Of a DNA stretch of 64,000 bases, positions 39,239 to 49,187 are shown piece after piece. The DNA comes from Lentzea atacamensis (GTDB taxonomy: Bacteria; Actinomycetota; Actinomycetes; Mycobacteriales; Pseudonocardiaceae): NCBI RefSeq assembly GCF_003269295.1, contig NZ_QLTT01000002.1, positions 124,001 to 188,000 of the forward strand, written 5' to 3'. The position numbers and the translations under genes are program-made. Under the pieces are notes generated by a model. It was not told the origin of the DNA. It searched no databases and saw nothing but the letters and a program-made list of their open reading frames with translations. The first letter of the stretch is position 1; each line of letters opens with the position of its first letter.

Positions 39239-40762
39239 CTACTGCGCCCTGGTGTACAGGATCTCCCTGATCTCCGACTGGTTCTTGCCCCCGCCGGCGT
39301 TGGTCAGCTGCGTGATCCAGATCAGCACGTGACCGGTCGGTTCGTGCTCGCCCAGCTGGATCTGCGTCTGCCCGTTGGACAGGTCGCCCTCACCGATGAT
39401 CTTCGTCTCCTCGAGCGGCGCGTCCAGTGACGACGCCACCCGGATCTGCACGTGCGTCTTCTCACTCGGCGAGGTGATCGTGACCGAGGCCAGCCGCACC
39501 GGCTCGGCGAACGACGCCATCAGCCCGATGCCCGGCTTCAGCGCCGGGAACTGCTGGAAGTAGTTGTCGGTCCGCCAGAACGTGTTCGCGTTGTTGTCGA
39601 CCGCCCGGCTCGCCTGGTTGGCGTTGTCCGGCTGGTTCGTCACGTCGTAGACGCCGATCTGGCCCGGCTGCACCGGTCCGGCCGGCGTGGGTGTCGGCGC
39701 GGTCTGGCCGTTCGATCCCGGCTGGCCGACCACCACGGTCGGACCGCCGCCGCGCGAGGGCTCGTCGCTGAAGAACCCGACGATCTGCACGCTCAGCCAC
39801 ACGATCACGGCCAGCGTGGCGATGGCGAGCACCGCGACGCTGATCCACAGCTTCTTCTTCTGCTGCTTGTCCTGCACCGGACGTTGCGTCGTCCACACGA
39901 CCTGGTCGTCATTGCGGGACGACGACGCCACTGCGGGGATCAGCGCGGTCTCGGCCTCTTCCGCCGCGATCTGGTCGAGGACCTGCAGGATCGCCGCGGA
40001 CGTGCGGATGCCTCCGACGCTCGTGTCCTCTAGGGACCGCACGGCGACGGACGACAGTTCGTGCGGCAGGTACGGGTGCAACGCGCTCGGTGCCACGACG
40101 GTGCCGTCCGGCCCGGTCGGGGCGACCGGTACGCCGCTGGGACCGCCAGGCAGCGCCCACCGGCCGGTGAGCAGCAGGTACAGGATCGCGCCGAGGCCCT
40201 TGACGTCGTCGCGCGCGATCGCGTCCGGCCGCGGGCCGGGGAACGCGAGGCGCAGGCGGCCGTCCGAGGTGACCCGGATGCGCTGCGGGTGGTCGGCGCC
40301 CAGCACGAGTCCGGCGTGGTGCGCGCCCTCGATGGCGGCGCCCAGCGGTTCGAGCAGGCGGGTCGCGGCGCCCGCCGGCAGCGGGCCCTCCGCGATGAGG
40401 TCCATCAGGTCGGTGCCCTGGGTCCACTCGGCCACGACCATGCCGAGGATGCCCTCGTCCGGCCGGATGCCGGTGCCCGGCGTGAGCACGTCGATGACCC
40501 TGGAGACACCGGGGTGCGTGAACGACGCCGCATGCATCGCTCGTTCGACGGTCCGGCGGGCACGGGCGGCGGCGTCGTTGTCGGCCAGGTCGCCCAGCAG
40601 CACCGTCAGTGCGACGTCGCGGTTGAGCTGACCGTCCCGCGCGCGCCACAGTTCCGCGTTCGACCTGTCGTCCGCTCCGGATTTCGCGAGCAGGCGGTAG
40701 CGGCCGTTGCCGATGACGCCGCCGGGAACCAGGGCGGCGTGAACTCCGCTACTCACGGGCAC
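39239..40762 (-). CDS. Membrane pseudokinase, MviN-partner type
   Basis: The 507-residue protein has an N-terminal protein-kinase fold lacking catalytic residues: the VAIK lysine is threonine (DVALTVLLGDL), HRDLKPxN is replaced by LVLGADHPQRI and DFG by AFPG. A membrane helix (KKLWISVAVLAIATLAVIVWLSVQIVGFF, about 305-330) leads to a Gly/Pro/Thr linker and a C-terminal discoidin-like domain. In mycobacteria the same elements are fused to the lipid II flippase MviN, where the pseudokinase binds FhaA after PknB phosphorylation. Here it is a separate gene immediately downstream of murJ. Confidence 0.85.
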   Translation of the reverse strand: MPVSSGVHAALVPGGVIGNGRYRLLAKSGADDRSNAELWRARDGQLNRDVALTVLLGDLADNDAAARARRTVERAMHAASFTHPGVSRVIDVLTPGTGIRPDEGILGMVVAEWTQGTDLMDLIAEGPLPAGAATRLLEPLGAAIEGAHHAGLVLGADHPQRIRVTSDGRLRLAFPGPRPDAIARDDVKGLGAILYLLLTGRWALPGGPSGVPVAPTGPDGTVVAPSALHPYLPHELSSVAVRSLEDTSVGGIRTSAAILQVLDQIAAEEAETALIPAVASSSRNDDQVVWTTQRPVQDKQQKKKLWISVAVLAIATLAVIVWLSVQIVGFFSDEPSRGGGPTVVVGQPGSNGQTAPTPTPAGPVQPGQIGVYDVTNQPDNANQASRAVDNNANTFWRTDNYFQQFPALKPGIGLMASFAEPVRLASVTITSPSEKTHVQIRVASSLDAPLEETKIIGEGDLSNGQTQIQLGEHEPTGHVLIWITQLTNAGGGKNQSEIREILYTRAQ

Positions 40763-40793
40763 GAGGGTACGGGACGACGCTCACCCTCAGGGG

Positions 40794-42443
40794 TCACCGT
40801 CGCCGCACCAAACGGTTGATCTTGTCGATCGCGGGCTTCATCTCGGGTACCCGGAACGCCGCCAAAAGGCCGAACGCGAGCGGCAAACCGATCAACGTCA
40901 CCAGAATGACCTCGACCCATGCGGCTACAACGGGATTCCCGATCCCGATCAAGCTCTGGACCAGCGCGTTCGCGCCCTTGGCCACCGCGAACGCGAGCGA
41001 CGACGCCACCACGGTCAGGCAGACGGTCCAGATGGTGAAGCCCGTGCGGAGGCGGCCGAGCCGGACCCGCAGCCACACCTGACCGACGATCGCGCCGAAG
41101 ACGAAGCTGAGCGACATCGCGAGCGACACGCCGACGGCGAGCTGCCCGGCGTTGCCCGGCTCCGACACCGCGAGGAACAGGTAGAGCAGGCCGATGCGGA
41201 CAGCCACGATCAACGCCTGGATCAACGTCGGCGTGCGGGCGTCCTTCATCGCGTAGAAGACCCGCAGCTGCAGCAGCGTGACGGCATAGGGCACGAGACC
41301 GAACGCGGACAGGGCGAGCGCGAGACCGATCCTCGTGCCGCCCTCGACGCCCGAGTTGCCCCACGCGAACGCTGCGAGACCGATCGCCAGGCCGGACACC
41401 GTCATCAGCGCGCTGAACGGCATCAGCAGGATCGCCGACATGCGGTTGCCGAACAGCAGGTCGCGCACGATCGCGTCGTTGTCGTTGTGCGCGGCCGCCC
41501 GGCTCATCTTCGGCATCAGCGCGGTGAGCAGAGAGACGCCGAGCACGCCGTAGGGCACCTGGGCGATCAGCCACTGGTAGTTGAACGCCGTGAGCGTGCC
41601 CGTGGCGCTCGTCGCGACGTTCGTCAGGACCGTCATGCTGGCCAGGCCGAGGCCCACGTAGAGCAGCACCCAGAACGCGAGGCTGCCGAACTCCGACAGG
41701 CGCGAGTCCCAGCCGAACCGCCACTTGAACTGGAAGCCCGTCTTCTTCAGCGCCGGAACCAGCACGGACGCCTGCACCGCCACGCCGAGCGCGGTGCCCA
41801 GACCGAGCACCAGCAGGTGCGTGTCGGTCATGTGAACCGGGTTGAGCGTGAGCTCGCCCGGCAGCATCGCGTAGACGACCAGCACGACGATCACGACGAG
41901 GTTGTTCAGAACCGGCGCCCACGTGGGCAGGCCGAACACGTGTCGTGCGTTCAGCACCGCGCTGAGCAGCGCGGTCAGGCCGTAGAAGACGATGCCCGGC
42001 AGCACCAGGTACGCGAACGCGGTGACCAGTTCGGGGTTGGCGTCCTGGGAATCCGAGATGTAGACGTCGGTGAGCAACGGCGCGCAGGCCATCGCGACGA
42101 CCGTGCCGACACCGAGGATCAGCGTGCCCATGGTGATCAGCCACTGGGCGTACGACTCACCGCCATCGCTGTCCTCCTTCTCGGCACGGACCAGCAGCGG
42201 GATCGCCACGCTGGTCAGCACGCCGCCGAGAAGCAGCTCGTTGATCATGGTCGGCAGCGTCGAGGCCGCCTGGTACGAGTCGCCGAGCGTCTCGGCGCCG
42301 ATCACCGCGATCAGCAAGACCTTCGACAGCAGGCCCGTGACCCGGCTGACGATCGTCGCGATCGCCATCGAGCCACTGGCTCTGGCTACCGATGGTGCCT
42401 GCTTCTGCTGCTCTGGTTCGGTGGTCGTGGCTGACTCGCTCAC
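40794..42443 (-). CDS. murJ: Lipid II flippase MurJ (MviN)
   Basis: The 549-residue polytopic protein of the MOP superfamily shows about 14 membrane helices. Typical segments are ARASGSMAIATIVSRVTGLLSKVLLIAVIGA, RVFYAMKDARTPTLIQ and the arginines and aspartates of the central cavity. It ends shortly after helix 14, with no fused pseudokinase, which is supplied by the next gene. It flips lipid II for peptidoglycan synthesis. Its ATG overlaps the DUF6049 stop (ATGA). Confidence 0.95.
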   Translation of the reverse strand: MSESATTTEPEQQKQAPSVARASGSMAIATIVSRVTGLLSKVLLIAVIGAETLGDSYQAASTLPTMINELLLGGVLTSVAIPLLVRAEKEDSDGGESYAQWLITMGTLILGVGTVVAMACAPLLTDVYISDSQDANPELVTAFAYLVLPGIVFYGLTALLSAVLNARHVFGLPTWAPVLNNLVVIVVLVVYAMLPGELTLNPVHMTDTHLLVLGLGTALGVAVQASVLVPALKKTGFQFKWRFGWDSRLSEFGSLAFWVLLYVGLGLASMTVLTNVATSATGTLTAFNYQWLIAQVPYGVLGVSLLTALMPKMSRAAAHNDNDAIVRDLLFGNRMSAILLMPFSALMTVSGLAIGLAAFAWGNSGVEGGTRIGLALALSAFGLVPYAVTLLQLRVFYAMKDARTPTLIQALIVAVRIGLLYLFLAVSEPGNAGQLAVGVSLAMSLSFVFGAIVGQVWLRVRLGRLRTGFTIWTVCLTVVASSLAFAVAKGANALVQSLIGIGNPVVAAWVEVILVTLIGLPLAFGLLAAFRVPEMKPAIDKINRLVRRR

Positions 42444-44746
42444 GCGCTCGACTTCTCCGGTGTCACGTTCTCGATGGACGGTGCATCGCCGCCGCCCTCG
42501 CCGTTGCGAGCGCGGACCCGCTTGTAGATGCGTCGTCCGGAAAGCAGGACGAGCGCGATCGCGGCGATCACGGTGACGATCACCGTGATGGTGCCGTAGG
42601 CGGACGACGACACCTCCAGCTTGACAGTGTCGCCGAGAGCGACGCCCTCCGGAGTGGTCAGCCGGACGTTGACCGGGAACCGGCCGGAGCGAAGCACCTC
42701 GACCGGCACCCGCACGACGCGTTCGCCGCGGGCGGGAAGCACCTGGTCAGCGAGGTCGAGCTTGCGGATGCCCGGGGTGTCGGCCAGCACGATCCGCACG
42801 GTGACGCGGACGTCGAGCTTGTTCGTGATCGTGACCGGGATCGGGCTGTCGCCGGAGCCCAGCAGGATCGGGCTGGCCGGCGGTGTGACGCCGACCATGC
42901 CGGTCAGCGAGTTCAGCTCGGCCTGGCTGATGTTGGCGGCGGACCGCGCGCCGTCCTCGTTCGACCGCCACGCGCCGGACATCGCCCGCAGGAGGCCGAG
43001 CCACAGCGGGTCGGCGAGGTCGGCGGGTGCCGCGTGCTCGCTGTCCTCCTGCTGCATGGACGCGACCAGGCCGTTCAGCTGGGCGCTCTGCCTGGTCACC
43101 TCGTCGGCGACGGTGGAGGAGATCTCGCGCGCACCGGCCTCCGGCGGGTACGCGATCTTGGCGGTCGCCACCGGAGGCGTGGCCGTGGTCAGCTCCTCCA
43201 GGCCGGTCTGCGTCACGTAGCCGCTGGCGAGCAACCGCTGGGCGGCGCTCAGGAACTCGGTCATCTCCGTCAGCGGCGCGTTCCACCGGCGCGGCGGCGT
43301 GACGAGCACGTTGCGGCCGTCGCCCTGCCAACCGGCGCGGAAGACCAGCACCGACAGCGCGTTCTGCACCGACACCGGCTGGTTCTCGACCGGCGTGGTC
43401 ACCCCGGACAGGGTGCGCGGCCGGGACGCACTGCCCTGCAGCGCGTCCGAGACCATCGAGTCGATCTTCACGGCGGTCACCGGGTGCTGGCCGGCGATGC
43501 CGACAGGTCCGGTGCCCGGCGCGTCGGCGAGGCCCGCCGGGTCGAGCAGGACCGACTTCATGCCGGTGTACTTCTGCTCGGGCAGCGGCGTGACCAGCTC
43601 GTCGAACGTCTGCTGGTCCAGCACGCCGTCCTCAGGCCAGACGAAGTCAGGCAGCGGCTGCACGCCGAGGATCTGCTGGATGAGCTTGGGGCCGTCGGTC
43701 AGCGCGAGGGTGCGCATGTTGGTGAGCTTCGCCCTGTTCAGCGCCACGAGGTCGGCGTCGGCGTACGGCAGCGCGACGACGCAACGGCCCCTCACGGCGA
43801 GCTTGAGCCGGTCCAGCCAGAGCTTGGCCTCCGCCTTGCCCCTGCCCTCGATGCCGCCCCGGATCTTGTAGCCGGTGCTCATGGCCTGGACCGTGCGCAG
43901 CAGGTCCGGGTCGATCGCCAGGCACATGGAGGTGCTCATGGACGCGATGAACTGCTCGTAGGCCTGCAGCAGGCCGTACAGCCGCCCGGTGGTGGCGAGC
44001 GACGAGGCCAGCTCGTCGTCGACCAGCTCGGACTGGCCCTCGCCACCGGCCCTGACCAGCCTGGGCTGGTCCGCGATGGGCCACAGGACGGTGAGCTTGG
44101 CGGGAGCGCCCGGCTTGCCCTTGGTCTCCCCGCCGGGCACGCCCAGCACGGGGAGCAGCGTCGAGAGCGCCGCTAGCCGCGCCTGGCCGCCGTAGTCCGG
44201 CTTGCCGTTGATGTTGGCGAGGATCGGGTAGATGCCGGGCTGGTCGATCGCGAGCGAGGTGGGCGCGGACCCGCGCAACGGCACCTCGAGCGTGAAGTCC
44301 TGCTGCTGGCCGGGCTGCAGCTCGCGGGCGACCTCGGTGAACTTCGGCTGGATGAACTCCGCGGCCGCGGGCTCCCGCAGCGCCTTGCGCAGGTCGTCTT
44401 CCGAGTCGAGCGGCTCGCCGCGCTCCAGGCGCAGCACGATGTCGGAGACCTTGCGGTCGCCGACGTTGACGATCTTGCCGGTGATCTTGACGGTGGCCGG
44501 GGAGTCACTCGTCACGAACCGGGGGGTCAGCTGGCCGATGTCGAGCCGCAGGAACTGCTGCTGCTGTTGGCCGGGCTGCGCGGAGAGGGATCTGGTCGCC
44601 CACACCTGGGTGGCGGCTGGGGCCGGCATGAACGGCAGCGCGTCGACGTCGTCGGGCTGTGCCTGCTCCACGGCGCCTGCGGGCGGCGCGAGCACCGCCA
44701 GGAACGCGGCGACCGCGGCTGTGCAGAAGAGCTTCCTCGCGCTCAC
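42440..44746 (-). CDS. DUF6049 family secreted membrane-anchored protein (Rv3909-type)
   Basis: The 768-residue protein has a signal peptide ([25 protein letters not shown], cut near 25), a large extracytoplasmic region with an early Ig/CARDB-like part ([28 protein letters not shown]) and a later one ([18 protein letters not shown]), and a C-terminal membrane helix ([24 protein letters not shown]). Function is unknown. It is invariably located between the NUDIX gene and murJ in actinobacteria, which suggests an envelope role. It overlaps both neighbours by four bases. Confidence 0.88.
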   Translation of the reverse strand: MSARKLFCTAAVAAFLAVLAPPAGAVEQAQPDDVDALPFMPAPAATQVWATRSLSAQPGQQQQQFLRLDIGQLTPRFVTSDSPATVKITGKIVNVGDRKVSDIVLRLERGEPLDSEDDLRKALREPAAAEFIQPKFTEVARELQPGQQQDFTLEVPLRGSAPTSLAIDQPGIYPILANINGKPDYGGQARLAALSTLLPVLGVPGGETKGKPGAPAKLTVLWPIADQPRLVRAGGEGQSELVDDELASSLATTGRLYGLLQAYEQFIASMSTSMCLAIDPDLLRTVQAMSTGYKIRGGIEGRGKAEAKLWLDRLKLAVRGRCVVALPYADADLVALNRAKLTNMRTLALTDGPKLIQQILGVQPLPDFVWPEDGVLDQQTFDELVTPLPEQKYTGMKSVLLDPAGLADAPGTGPVGIAGQHPVTAVKIDSMVSDALQGSASRPRTLSGVTTPVENQPVSVQNALSVLVFRAGWQGDGRNVLVTPPRRWNAPLTEMTEFLSAAQRLLASGYVTQTGLEELTTATPPVATAKIAYPPEAGAREISSTVADEVTRQSAQLNGLVASMQQEDSEHAAPADLADPLWLGLLRAMSGAWRSNEDGARSAANISQAELNSLTGMVGVTPPASPILLGSGDSPIPVTITNKLDVRVTVRIVLADTPGIRKLDLADQVLPARGERVVRVPVEVLRSGRFPVNVRLTTPEGVALGDTVKLEVSSSAYGTITVIVTVIAAIALVLLSGRRIYKRVRARNGEGGGDAPSIENVTPEKSSA

Positions 44747-45261
44747 GCCGACTCCGCCCCGTTCCGGCAGCGGTCGGCGAGCAGTTCGGCGGCTCGGCGG
44801 ACCAGACGGCGCTCATCGGCATACGCGAGTCGCTCGTCCAGCTCGCCGAGTGGCACCCACGCCACCTCGGTGACCTCCACGTCTTCGTCGGAAAGCTCTC
44901 CCCCCAGCGCTTCGAGGAGGAAGTGGTGAACCGTCTTGTGCACCCGGCGGTCGTCAGCGACGAACCAGTAGTCGATCGACCCCAACGGGCGCAGCACCTT
45001 GCTATGAATACCGGTCTCCTCGGCGACCTCGCGCACCGCGGTCTGTTCCGCGGTCTCGCCGGCCTCGATGTGACCCTTCGGCAAAGACCACAGCAACCGG
45101 CCCCGCCGGTCAAGTCTGCCGATCACCGCGGCCCGTTGCTCACCGTCGAGCACCAGGCCACCAGCCGACGTCTCGTCGACGGTCTTCAGCCTCCGGCCCC
45201 GGCGTCGCTTCCGGCGTCCCGGCTTGGGACCACCTCCGGATCGTGCGGCTGACGGGGGCAT
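44743..45261 (-). CDS. NUDIX hydrolase (MutT4-type)
   Basis: ATG 45261 gives 172 residues with a basic N-terminus ([22 protein letters not shown]). The Nudix box is complete: [23 protein letters not shown]. It hydrolyses nucleoside diphosphate-X compounds; the position beside pcnA corresponds to mutT4 of mycobacteria. No ribosome site; TACGAT is exactly 7 bases upstream of the ATG, so it is probably leaderless. It overlaps DUF6049 by four bases. Confidence 0.9.
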   Translation of the reverse strand: MPPSAARSGGGPKPGRRKRRRGRRLKTVDETSAGGLVLDGEQRAAVIGRLDRRGRLLWSLPKGHIEAGETAEQTAVREVAEETGIHSKVLRPLGSIDYWFVADDRRVHKTVHHFLLEALGGELSDEDVEVTEVAWVPLGELDERLAYADERRLVRRAAELLADRCRNGAESA

Positions 45262-45268
45262 ACGGCCG

Positions 45269-45295
45269 ATCGTACTTAGGAACCTTAAGTACGCT
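45269..45295. promoter_or_regulatory. Back-to-back leaderless promoters with central palindrome (NUDIX/pcnA)
   Basis: Minus-strand TACGAT (45274-45269) lies 7 bases before the NUDIX ATG; plus-strand TACGCT (45290-45295) lies 8 bases before the pcnA GTG. Between them arms GTACTTAGG (45272-45280) and CTTAAGTAC (45284-45292) form an 8-of-9 inverted repeat, so one protein could control both genes. Confidence 0.5.
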
Positions 45296-45303
45296 GGTTT
45301 CTC

Positions 45304-46740
45304 GTGTCTCGATCGCTCCAGCAGAATGCGGTGGTGGAACAGCCCGCCATCACACCAGTCGTCGCAGAGCTCGCCGCTCGGTTCGCAGCCGAGGGAAAGC
45401 ACCTCTACCTCGTGGGTGGGAGCGTGCGCGACGCCGTGCTGGGGCGCCCGACGAACGACTTCGACTTCACCACGGACGCGCGCCCTGCCGAGATCCAGCG
45501 GATTCTGACCGGCTGGGCGGAGGCCCAGTGGGACACCGGGATCGCGTTCGGCACGGTCGGCGCCTCGAAGAAGGGCGAGATCCTCGAGATCACGACCTTC
45601 CGCGCGGACGTCTACGACGGCGTCACCCGCAACCCCGAGGTGACCTTCGGCGACAGCATCGACGGCGACCTGGCCCGCCGCGACTTCACGGTCAACGCCA
45701 TGGCGTTCGACGTGGCGTCCAGGACGTTCGTGGACCCGACCGGAGGTCTTCAGGCGGCCCGCGACGGCGTGCTGGACACACCGGCGACCCCGCAGGAGTC
45801 GTTCGGTGACGACCCGTTGCGGATGCTGCGGGCGGCTCGGTTCGTCTCCCAGCTGGGCTTCACCGCCGCGCCGCGGGTGATCGAGGCGATGCGTTCGATG
45901 GCAGGCGAGATCGCCCGCATCACGCCGGAGCGCGTGCAGGTGGAGCTCTCGAAGCTCCTGTGCGGCGCGCACCCGCGCCGCGGCATCGAGCTCATGGTCG
46001 AGACCGGCCTGGCGGACATCGTGTTGCCAGAGCTCACGGCCATGAAGCTGGAAATCGACGAACACCATCAGCACAAGGACGTCTTCGACCACTCGCTGGT
46101 TGTGCTGGAACAGGCGATTGATCTTGAAGATGTTGATCAATCCCCCGATCTGGTGTTGAGGATCGCGGCGCTGCTGCACGACATCGGCAAACCGGCCACG
46201 CGCAAGTTCGAGCCAGGCGGCGGTGTCTCGTTCCACCACCACGAGGTCGTGGGCGCGAAGATGGTCCGCAAGCGCTTGCGGGCGTTGCGGTACTCGAAGG
46301 AGATCACCGAGGACGTCGCCAAGCTCGTCTACCTGCACCTGCGCTTCCACGGCTACGGCAACGGCGAGTGGACCGACTCGGCCGTGCGCCGGTACGTGAC
46401 CGACGCCGGGCACCTGCTGACGCGGCTGCACAAGCTCGTCCGCGCGGACTGCACGACCCGCAACAAGCGCAAGGCGAACCTGCTGCGTCGCACCTACGAC
46501 TCTCTTGAGGAGCGCATCGCCCGCATCGCGGCCGAGGAAGATCTCGCGCGCGTGCGGCCGGACCTCGACGGCAACGAGATCATGAAGCTGCTCGGGCTGC
46601 CGCCGGGCCCGCAGGTGGGTGCTGCCTGGAAGTTCCTCAAGGAGCTGCGGCTCGACCGGGGACCGATGGACCGCGACGAGGCAGAGGCGGCACTGCTCGA
46701 CTGGGCGCGCGAACAGGGCATCACTCCGCCATCTGCGTGA
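45304..46740 (+). CDS. pcnA: CCA tRNA nucleotidyltransferase
   Basis: The 478-residue protein starts at GTG 45304. The nucleotidyltransferase motif is [26 protein letters not shown]; the neck carries [12 protein letters not shown] and [14 protein letters not shown]-terminal HD domain is present ([26 protein letters not shown]). It adds or repairs the CCA end of tRNAs, which is needed here because the two tRNA genes in the window do not encode CCA. Confidence 0.95.
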   Translation: MSRSLQQNAVVEQPAITPVVAELAARFAAEGKHLYLVGGSVRDAVLGRPTNDFDFTTDARPAEIQRILTGWAEAQWDTGIAFGTVGASKKGEILEITTFRADVYDGVTRNPEVTFGDSIDGDLARRDFTVNAMAFDVASRTFVDPTGGLQAARDGVLDTPATPQESFGDDPLRMLRAARFVSQLGFTAAPRVIEAMRSMAGEIARITPERVQVELSKLLCGAHPRRGIELMVETGLADIVLPELTAMKLEIDEHHQHKDVFDHSLVVLEQAIDLEDVDQSPDLVLRIAALLHDIGKPATRKFEPGGGVSFHHHEVVGAKMVRKRLRALRYSKEITEDVAKLVYLHLRFHGYGNGEWTDSAVRRYVTDAGHLLTRLHKLVRADCTTRNKRKANLLRRTYDSLEERIARIAAEEDLARVRPDLDGNEIMKLLGLPPGPQVGAAWKFLKELRLDRGPMDRDEAEAALLDWAREQGITPPSA

Positions 46741-46761
46741 CTCATAGTGAGCGCATGAAAT

Positions 46762-46790
46762 CCCCGCGTTAGTGAACTGACAGCGCGGGG
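46762..46790 (+). terminator. Probable terminator of pcnA
   Basis: CCCCGCG (46762-46768) pairs with CGCGGGG (46784-46790) over a 15-base loop, followed by TT. Confidence 0.45.
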
Positions 46791-46820
46791 TTGCACCATG
46801 GAGGTGCGCTAGGAGCGCGC

Positions 46821-47090
46821 ATGGGGGTGGTGCAGATGTTCACTTGGGGATTTTCCGCAGGTCCGGCGGTACACGACCTGGAAGTGCTGACCGACGACCA
46901 ACGAGCGGTGCTGCGGTGTCTCGCGCGTGGCCACGCGGACCACGAGATCGCGCGCGTGCTCGGCATCGGGCAACAGCGGGTGGCCGACGAGGTGGCCGAG
47001 ATCCTGCGGCGCCTGGACCTACCCGATCGGGTGGCTGCCGTCGTCTTCGCGCACGAGGCCGGGATGTTGCACCTGCCGTTTCCGCGCTAG
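46821..47090 (+). CDS. Small LuxR-type helix-turn-helix protein
   Basis: ATG 46821 follows TAGGAG at 6 bases, giving 89 residues. The GerE/LuxR DNA-binding domain covers most of it ([55 protein letters not shown]). There is no receiver or ligand domain. Its last 72 bases overlap the 3' end of the MFS gene on the other strand, an unusual convergent overlap. Confidence 0.7.
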   Translation: MGVVQMFTWGFSAGPAVHDLEVLTDDQRAVLRCLARGHADHEIARVLGIGQQRVADEVAEILRRLDLPDRVAAVVFAHEAGMLHLPFPR

Positions 47091-48359
47091 CAGGAGCAGG
47101 TAGGCGGCCAGACCGACCAGGTAGAGGCTCGCGGCGGTGATGATGAGGCCGGGCGAACGCCCGTCCAGGGGGACCACCGTCGCGGTGATGGACACCGCGG
47201 TGACCTGTGTGACGTTGAAGAGCGTGTCGTACAGGGCGAACACCCGGCCACGCACTTCGTCACCGACGTCGTGCTGCACCGCGGTGTCCACGCAGAGCTT
47301 GACGATCTGACCGGCGAAGATGATCACGAAGCTGGCGGCGAGGATGGTCACCAGCGTCATCGGCAGCCCGAGACCGATCTGGGCGGCGCCGGTGAGGATC
47401 AGGGCGCCGCAGATCGTGCGCTTGGTGCCGAACCTGTCGACGATCCGGTCGGTGAGCACGCCGGCGAGCAGAATGCCGGCGCCGCCCGCGACGGCGACCT
47501 CACCGAGCCCGCCGATGCCCGCCTTGAGGATGCCGACGTCCTCCAGGCTGTAGCGCATCAGCAGCAGCGTGACCATGAGGCTCACGCCGAACGCGGCCCG
47601 GTGCGCGAGCAGAGCTGCCAGCGCTGCCGTGACGTTGGGGGTGTGCCAGGTGGCCTTGGCGCCGTCCAGCAGACCGCGGGCGACGGCCTTGAACGCGTTG
47701 TGCGGCTCGTCGACCTCGTCCGGCCCGAGCACGCCCGCCCGGAACCTGCTGGCGATGAACGCGCTGGTCAGCATGCCGACGACGGCGATGCTGGTGGTCC
47801 ACGCCGAACCGCCGTCACCGGCGCCGAGGAACGTGCGGAAGCCGATCGCACAAGCCGCGCCGACCACAGCGGTGATCGCACCCGCCGTCGTGGCCAGTGC
47901 GTTCGCCTCGACCAGGTGATCTTCGTCGACGACGTGCGGCAGCGAGGCCGACAGCCCGGAGCCGACGAACCGGCCGATGCCCATCACGATGAGCGCGGAG
48001 ATGTAGAGCGGCAGCCCGCTCAGCCCCGCGCCGACCGCCAGGGCGGTGAGCAGGACGAACACCGCGCGCGTGATGTTCGCCACGACGATGACCTTCTTGC
48101 GGTCCCACCGGTCGAGCAACGCGCCCGTGAACGGCCCGACGATCGAGTAGGGCAGCAGGAGCACGGCGAACCCGGCCGCGATGGCCGCGGGATCGGCGTG
48201 CCGCTCGGGGTTGAAGAGCACAGCGCCGGCGAGCCCGGCCTGGAAGAGACCGTCACCCCACTGCGAGGTGAGGCGAGTGGCGAGAAGCCTGCGGAACTCC
48301 GGGATGCCGAGGAACCGGCGTGATCCCCAGTGGTGCTTCTCCACCGCAAGCGTTGTCAC
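47019..48359 (-). CDS. MFS transporter
   Basis: The 446-residue protein starts at GTG 48359 and has about 12 membrane helices. Family hallmarks: FRRLLATRLTSQWGDGLFQ in the first helix region and GALLDRWDRKKVIVVANITRA, the loop 2-3 motif. It resembles the drug/multi-substrate exporters of the MFS_3 (entS-like) class. Substrate is unknown. The C-terminus overlaps the LuxR-type gene. Confidence 0.85.
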   Translation of the reverse strand: MTTLAVEKHHWGSRRFLGIPEFRRLLATRLTSQWGDGLFQAGLAGAVLFNPERHADPAAIAAGFAVLLLPYSIVGPFTGALLDRWDRKKVIVVANITRAVFVLLTALAVGAGLSGLPLYISALIVMGIGRFVGSGLSASLPHVVDEDHLVEANALATTAGAITAVVGAACAIGFRTFLGAGDGGSAWTTSIAVVGMLTSAFIASRFRAGVLGPDEVDEPHNAFKAVARGLLDGAKATWHTPNVTAALAALLAHRAAFGVSLMVTLLLMRYSLEDVGILKAGIGGLGEVAVAGGAGILLAGVLTDRIVDRFGTKRTICGALILTGAAQIGLGLPMTLVTILAASFVIIFAGQIVKLCVDTAVQHDVGDEVRGRVFALYDTLFNVTQVTAVSITATVVPLDGRSPGLIITAASLYLVGLAAYLLLLARKRQVQHPGLVREDDGSHPIG

Positions 48360-48596
48360 CGTTGCACTCTATGCGCGTACGGGTGAAAACCACGAAAGCC
48401 GGACCTCTCGGTCCGGCTCCCCTGGATCGGATGCCAGGTCGCCTCACGGCGCGATGCACTACGCGGCTCCAGCCGTACGGTATTCCGCGAAGGCGGTTGT
48501 CTGTTGAGCCCGGGGGACACAAAGACATCCGACACCTGAGTCTAACGGGGCGCGGCCCTGAGTTGTTCCGGCGATCACGGATGATTTCATGGTGAC
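48360..48596. other. Divergent MFS-yqgE intergenic region with hairpin
   Basis: This 237-base gap holds AGCCGGACC (48397-48405) pairing with GGTCCGGCT (48410-48418), a 9-base perfect stem with a 4-base loop. Promoters for the two divergent genes are expected but none was clear. No gene seen. Confidence 0.4.
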
Positions 48597-49169
48597 GTGC
48601 GTCCCGATGCCGAGGTCGAGCCAGGCTCCCTGTTGGTTGCCGCCCCGAGCCTGAACGACCCGAACTTCACGCGCACCGTCGTCTACATCATCGATCAACG
48701 TCCAGAGGGGACCCTCGGCGTCGTGCTGAACCGCCCCTCCGAGGTGGCAGTGCACGACGTCCTACCGCCGTGGGGCCCGCACGTCACCAAGCCGCAGTGC
48801 ATCTACATCGGTGGCCCGGTCGAGCAGAAGACGGCGCTGTGCCTGGCGGCCCTGAAGGCGGGCACCGATCCGTCCAAGGTGGAGGGCCTGGTCGGCGTGC
48901 AGGGCCCGGTGGCGTTGATCGACCTCGACGCCGAGCCGGACGACCTGATGCCGCTGGTGCGCGGCCTGCGCGTGTTCGCGGGCTACGCGGGCTGGGGCGA
49001 GGGACAGCTCGCGAACGAGATAGATCGCGGCGACTGGATCGTGGTGACCGGCCTCGCCGACGACGTGCTGGTCGGCGCGAACGTCGACCTGTGGGGCCGG
49101 GTGCTGCGCCGCCAGGGCATGCCGCTGGCGCTGCTGTCGACCTATCCGACCGACGTCCGCAACAACTGA
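48597..49169 (+). CDS. YqgE/AlgH family protein
   Basis: The 190-residue protein starts at GTG 48597. It carries the family blocks PGSLLVAAPSLNDPNFTRTVVYIID, GTLGVVLNRPSE, IGGPVEQ and FAGYAGWGEGQLANEIDRGDWIVV. The fold is known but the biochemical role is not; in pseudomonads AlgH affects alginate gene expression. It is a single gene with a parS-like site just after its stop. Confidence 0.93.
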   Translation: MRPDAEVEPGSLLVAAPSLNDPNFTRTVVYIIDQRPEGTLGVVLNRPSEVAVHDVLPPWGPHVTKPQCIYIGGPVEQKTALCLAALKAGTDPSKVEGLVGVQGPVALIDLDAEPDDLMPLVRGLRVFAGYAGWGEGQLANEIDRGDWIVVTGLADDVLVGANVDLWGRVLRRQGMPLALLSTYPTDVRNN

Positions 49170-49182
49170 TTCACGTGAAACT
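49167..49182. other. Degenerate parS-like site 6
   Basis: TGATTCACGTGAAACT matches parS consensus at 14 of 16 positions with an intact TTCACGTGAA core, overlapping the yqgE stop. It is 19 kb from parA. Confidence 0.5.
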
Positions 49183-49187
49183 TCGGG

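Noticed and set aside
44743..46431. 562-codon minus-strand frame extending the NUDIX gene over pcnA
   Set aside because: Only the final 172 residues contain the Nudix box and sensible sequence; the rest is antisense to pcnA.
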